Source: Verrucomicrobia bacterium UBA6775
GTDB lineage: Bacteria; Verrucomicrobiota; Verrucomicrobiia; Limisphaerales; UBA1096
Direction: 5' to 3'
DNA: 7,761 nucleotides
Assembly: GCA_002453165.1 (NCBI GenBank)
Contig: DKGH01000226.1
Coordinates: 1-7,761, forward strand
Shown: in pieces, positions 5,380 through 7,761 of the stretch
How positions within the stretch are numbered: position 1 is the stretch's first letter
How the letters are laid out: each line of letters opens with the position of its first letter
The notes under the pieces: generated by a model
The model's input: the letters and a program-made list of their open reading frames with translations, nothing else
Database searches by the model: none
What the model was told of the DNA's origin: nothing
Program-made: the position numbers and the translations under genes

Positions 5380-7590
5380 TTATTTATAGCTTCTTTGGGT
5401 CATTTTTACTTCTTCGTAAAACAATGGCTCTTTGATCAGTTCAGGTGTAATATTTTCACCTTTGTATTCCCAGCTTCCAACGAAAGAAAAGTGAGCATCA
5501 TTGCGTTTTGCCTCTCCTTCAGGTGTTTGGTGTTCTTCCCTAAAATGTCCTCCACAAGACTCTTCGCGTTGTAATGCATCACGACACATTAGTTCTCCAA
5601 ATTCGAGGAAGTCTGCAACGCGGCCGGCATGCTCAAGGCTTTGATTGAGAGAATTTGAATCACCCGGAATTTTTAAATCATTCCAGAATTCATCTCGGAG
5701 TTTGGGTATTTTCTCAATTGCAGTTTTTAATCCATATTCATTTCGAGACATGCCGCACTCGTCCCACATTATTTTTCCTAGCTCTCGATGGAAAGAAGTT
5801 GGGGTCCTATGACCATTGATGCTTAGCAGTTTTTCTGTTTTGGCAGTCACCTCTCTTTGAGTTTCGAGAAATTCAGTATCCTCAGACGAGGGAATTTCAT
5901 CCATTCCTGCTTCGGCTAGGTATTGTCCTATTGTGTAAGGTAAAACGAAATAACCATCTGCTAACCCCTGCATTAGTGCGCTAGCACCTAGTCTGTTTGC
6001 TCCATGGTCAGAAAAGTTCGCTTCACCAATTGCAAATAAGCCGGGTATGTTGCTCATCAAATTATAGTCAACCCATAGCCCTCCCATGGTGTAGTGTACT
6101 GCAGGATATATTGTCATTGGGTTTCGGTATGCGTTTACACCCGTTATCTTTTCATACATGTCGAAAAGATTACCATATCTTTCCCTGACAGTCTGCTCTC
6201 CCATTCTATCAATCGCATCTTTGAAATCTAAATAAACGCCTAGCCCGGATTTCACAACTCCCTTTCCTTCGTCGCATACTTGCTTAGCATTCCTTGAGGC
6301 GACATCACGGGGAACCAAATTTCCAAAACTTGGATATTTTCTTTCTAAGTAATAGTCCCTTTCCTCTTCAGGTATTGCGCCAGGTTCTAAAATACCGTCT
6401 CTAATTTTTTTGGCTGTTTCTTCGTCTTTTGGCACCCAGCATCTGCCGTCATTTCTCAATGATTCGCTCATTAAAGTCAGTTTGCTTTGATGATCGCCGC
6501 TGACAGGTATACATGTTGGGTGAATTTGAGTGAAACATGGATTTGCAAATAACGCACCCCGTTTGTAAGCACGATAAGCAGCAGTAACATTGCAGCCCAT
6601 TGCGTTGGTAGATAGAAAGAAAACATTGCCATATCCGCCAGTTGCTAACACAACAGCGTGGGCTGCAAATCGAGAGATTTCGCCCGTCAGTAAGTTTCTT
6701 GTAATTATTCCCTTTGCCTCGCCATTTACAATTACTAAATCAAGCATCTCTGTTCGGGAGTACATTTGTACATTTCCAAGTCCGATTTGCCTGTTGAGAG
6801 AGGAGTAAGCACCTAGAAGAAGTTGTTGACCTGTTTGTCCTCGCGCATAGAAAGTTCTGCTGACTTGTGCACCTCCGAATGAACGATTTGCCAGAAGACC
6901 ACCATATTCTCTGGCAAATGGGACACCTTGAGCTGCACATTGATCAATAATGTCAACACTTACTTGAGCTAACCTATAAACATTTGCTTCTCTTGATCTA
7001 TAATCACCTCCTTTGACCGTGTCGTAAAAAAGCCTATATATCGAGTCACCGTCATTTTGGTAATTTTTGGCTGCATTTATGCCCCCTTGAGCAGCTATTG
7101 AGTGTGCTCTTCTGGGGCTGTCTTGGTAGCAAAAGCATTTTACATTGTAACCTAATTCAGCCATTGTTGCTGCTGCTGATGCTCCAGCAAGACCACTACC
7201 AACTACGATAATGTTGTATTTGCGTTTATTTGCAGGATTTACTAGTTTAAGATTAAAACGGTGATTGTCCCATTTATCTTTCATCAATCCCGGTGGTATT
7301 TTTGAATCTAAATTTTTGGTAATCCCATTTTTTTCGACTTTCTTGGAGTGTCTACTTGCACCAGCGCTTTCATCTAAATTAAAGTTTTTCTCGCTGTAAG
7401 CTTCTTTTTTACTAACGATTTTTGGTTTTTCGGTACCACTCTTTTTGCTTTCAGCTTCAAATTTAGCACATACGATCTCGGCTTTTTTTCTATTAACTTC
7501 TTTGGTCGATCTTTTTGTTCTTACACCATCTGGAGTGGTGAAGCAGCAATACCAATATGGTGAGTTATCTTTTTTTGTCAGCGATGCCAT
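5380..7590 (-). CDS. sdhA: Succinate dehydrogenase flavoprotein subunit with recombinase-like N-terminal extension
   Basis: A 736-residue chimeric SdhA. Residues about 93-736 (NLDSKIPPG onward) are a complete B-type SDH flavoprotein that oxidises succinate to fumarate. Visible landmarks are VVGSGLAG (129-136, FAD dinucleotide fold), RRAHSIAAQGGINAAKN with H163 as the covalent FAD histidine, QIHPTC (H357), MSESLRNDG with R379 as the likely proton-shuttle arginine, HYTMGG (H499) and GEANFSDHGANRLGASAL (R533). The usual family length is about 630-650, so roughly 90 residues are extra. Residues 1-51 resemble the N-terminal DNA-binding segment of tyrosine recombinases, and residues 52-92 are a Lys/Glu/Ser-rich linker. 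No ATG, GTG or TTG occurs in frame between residues 2 and 101; TTG102/ATG103 (ATG at 7284) could give a 634-residue SdhA lacking only the conserved NLDSKIPPG. sdhB follows after 2 bp. sdhC, normally just upstream, is not seen. All catalytic residues are intact, so the gene is probably functional. Confidence 0.95.
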   Translation of the reverse strand: MASLTKKDNSPYWYCCFTTPDGVRTKRSTKEVNRKKAEIVCAKFEAESKKSGTEKPKIVSKKEAYSEKNFNLDESAGASRHSKKVEKNGITKNLDSKIPPGLMKDKWDNHRFNLKLVNPANKRKYNIIVVGSGLAGASAAATMAELGYNVKCFCYQDSPRRAHSIAAQGGINAAKNYQNDGDSIYRLFYDTVKGGDYRSREANVYRLAQVSVDIIDQCAAQGVPFAREYGGLLANRSFGGAQVSRTFYARGQTGQQLLLGAYSSLNRQIGLGNVQMYSRTEMLDLVIVNGEAKGIITRNLLTGEISRFAAHAVVLATGGYGNVFFLSTNAMGCNVTAAYRAYKRGALFANPCFTQIHPTCIPVSGDHQSKLTLMSESLRNDGRCWVPKDEETAKKIRDGILEPGAIPEEERDYYLERKYPSFGNLVPRDVASRNAKQVCDEGKGVVKSGLGVYLDFKDAIDRMGEQTVRERYGNLFDMYEKITGVNAYRNPMTIYPAVHYTMGGLWVDYNLMSNIPGLFAIGEANFSDHGANRLGASALMQGLADGYFVLPYTIGQYLAEAGMDEIPSSEDTEFLETQREVTAKTEKLLSINGHRTPTSFHRELGKIMWDECGMSRNEYGLKTAIEKIPKLRDEFWNDLKIPGDSNSLNQSLEHAGRVADFLEFGELMCRDALQREESCGGHFREEHQTPEGEAKRNDAHFSFVGSWEYKGENITPELIKEPLFYEEVKMTQRSYK
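7438..7590 (-). other. Tyrosine-recombinase-like N-terminal (arm/DNA-binding) segment fused to SdhA
   Basis: Residues 1-51 begin MASLTKKDNSPYWYCCFTTP and continue DGVRTKRSTKEVNRKKAEIV followed by CAKFEAESKK. The pattern SPYW-x-CFTxPDGxRxxRSTK-x-x-xRxxAxxxxxxxE, from family memory, is the start of many verrucomicrobial tyrosine recombinases: a three-stranded sheet binding arm-type DNA sites, followed by a helix. No SAM-like core-binding domain or catalytic R-H-R-Y domain follows; the frame runs into a linker and then SdhA. Codon use is as AT-rich as the rest of sdhA, suggesting an old fusion or a similar-composition donor. Confidence 0.7.
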
Positions 7591-7604
7591 ATTTTTAATT
7601 TCTC

Positions 7605-7757
7605 TGGGAACAAAAGTGGGAACATAATCTCAGGAAGTCAAGTTTTGTCCGTCATTTAATTGGCAAAATATTTAAATACATTTCAAGTGTCATTAAAAAT
7701 CAATAACCGTGCTTGATAAATTTAAGCAAAGCTTTGAATGGGAACATTATGGGAACA
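7605..7757 (-). promoter_or_regulatory. Four-copy TGTTCCCA repeat array upstream of sdhA
   Basis: The 171 bp upstream of sdhA contain no gene. They hold four exact copies of an 8-mer, TGTTCCCA on the minus strand (TGGGAACA at + 7605-7612, 7617-7624, 7739-7746 and 7750-7757), all in one orientation. The two pairs have 12-bp and 11-bp spacing, close to one helical turn, and lie about 120 bp apart. The distal pair is a perfect 11-bp tandem repeat (GGGAACATTAT twice) that runs to the window edge and may continue. Between the pairs are a palindrome CAAAGCTTTG (7727-7736) and a small inverted repeat GCTT/AAGC (7711-7727). Helically phased same-strand repeats suggest a DNA-binding protein, possibly the recombinase-like domain encoded next to them. 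I cannot place -35/-10 boxes with confidence. Confidence 0.6.
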
Positions 7758-7761
7758 TTAT

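Noticed and set aside
5302..5574. 90-aa + strand frame across the sdhA-sdhB junction
   Set aside because: It lies antisense to the conserved ends of sdhA and sdhB, has no ribosome binding site and no recognisable similarity.
7306..7380. 9-bp repeat ATCTAAATT (encoding NLD twice, 22 residues apart) as evidence of a duplicated SdhA N-terminus
   Set aside because: Only nine bases match and the flanking residues differ, which is expected by chance in AT-rich coding DNA.
7605..7757. TGGGAACA repeats as replication iterons
   Set aside because: There are only four copies, split into two pairs, with no replication initiator gene or AT-rich unwinding element nearby. A recombinase or regulator site fits better.
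1..7761. tRNA, rRNA or riboswitch genes
   Set aside because: No cloverleaf, rRNA-like stretch or recognisable riboswitch core was seen in the few non-coding gaps.

Overview
The window looks like a fragment of a Verrucomicrobiota (or closely related PVC-group) genome. Its left half carries the PSCyt2/PSD1 (DUF1549/DUF1553) plus DUF1501 secreted-protein pair that is expanded in Verrucomicrobiota and Planctomycetota. Its right half carries a non-proteobacterial (B-type) succinate dehydrogenase flavoprotein and iron-sulfur pair. This taxonomic reading comes from gene content only.

Layout. Bases 1-57 are the last codons of an upstream + strand gene. Bases 116-2551 encode an exported 811-residue DUF1549 / discoidin-like / DUF1553 protein with a CxxCH motif. 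Bases 2551-3018 hold a small AT-richer GxxExxY-family (PD-(D/E)xK-like) gene. It is bounded by about 33-bp imperfect inverted repeats, each built from three 8-bp units, and by a 5-bp direct repeat ATGAA. I read it as a mobile cassette inserted exactly at the stop/start overlap between the DUF1553 gene and its usual partner, the Tat-exported DUF1501 gene at 3015-4472. A 152-bp convergent intergenic region follows. On the minus strand, sdhA (7590-5380) and sdhB (5377-4625) form a tight operon. The GC content falls sharply between the left genes and the sdh genes.

The most unusual object is SdhA. A complete flavoprotein, from about residue 93 onward, is preceded in frame by about 50 residues that resemble the N-terminal arm/DNA-binding segment of a tyrosine recombinase, plus a charged linker of about 40 residues. 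No in-frame start codon remains just before the native SdhA N-terminus. The upstream 171 bp carry four exact copies of TGTTCCCA (minus strand) in two closely spaced pairs, which could be the recombinase's binding sites. The sdhC membrane-anchor gene, expected directly upstream of sdhA in this SDH type, is not in the window. A recombinase 5' end therefore seems to have captured the sdhAB operon, possibly with its DNA-binding domain and operator-like repeats.

Functionally, the left operon is likely an exported, possibly heme-binding system acting on polymers or sulfated substrates, although the real role of these DUFs is unsettled. The right operon encodes the catalytic part of complex II (succinate to fumarate, TCA cycle and respiration). 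The two operons show no functional link.
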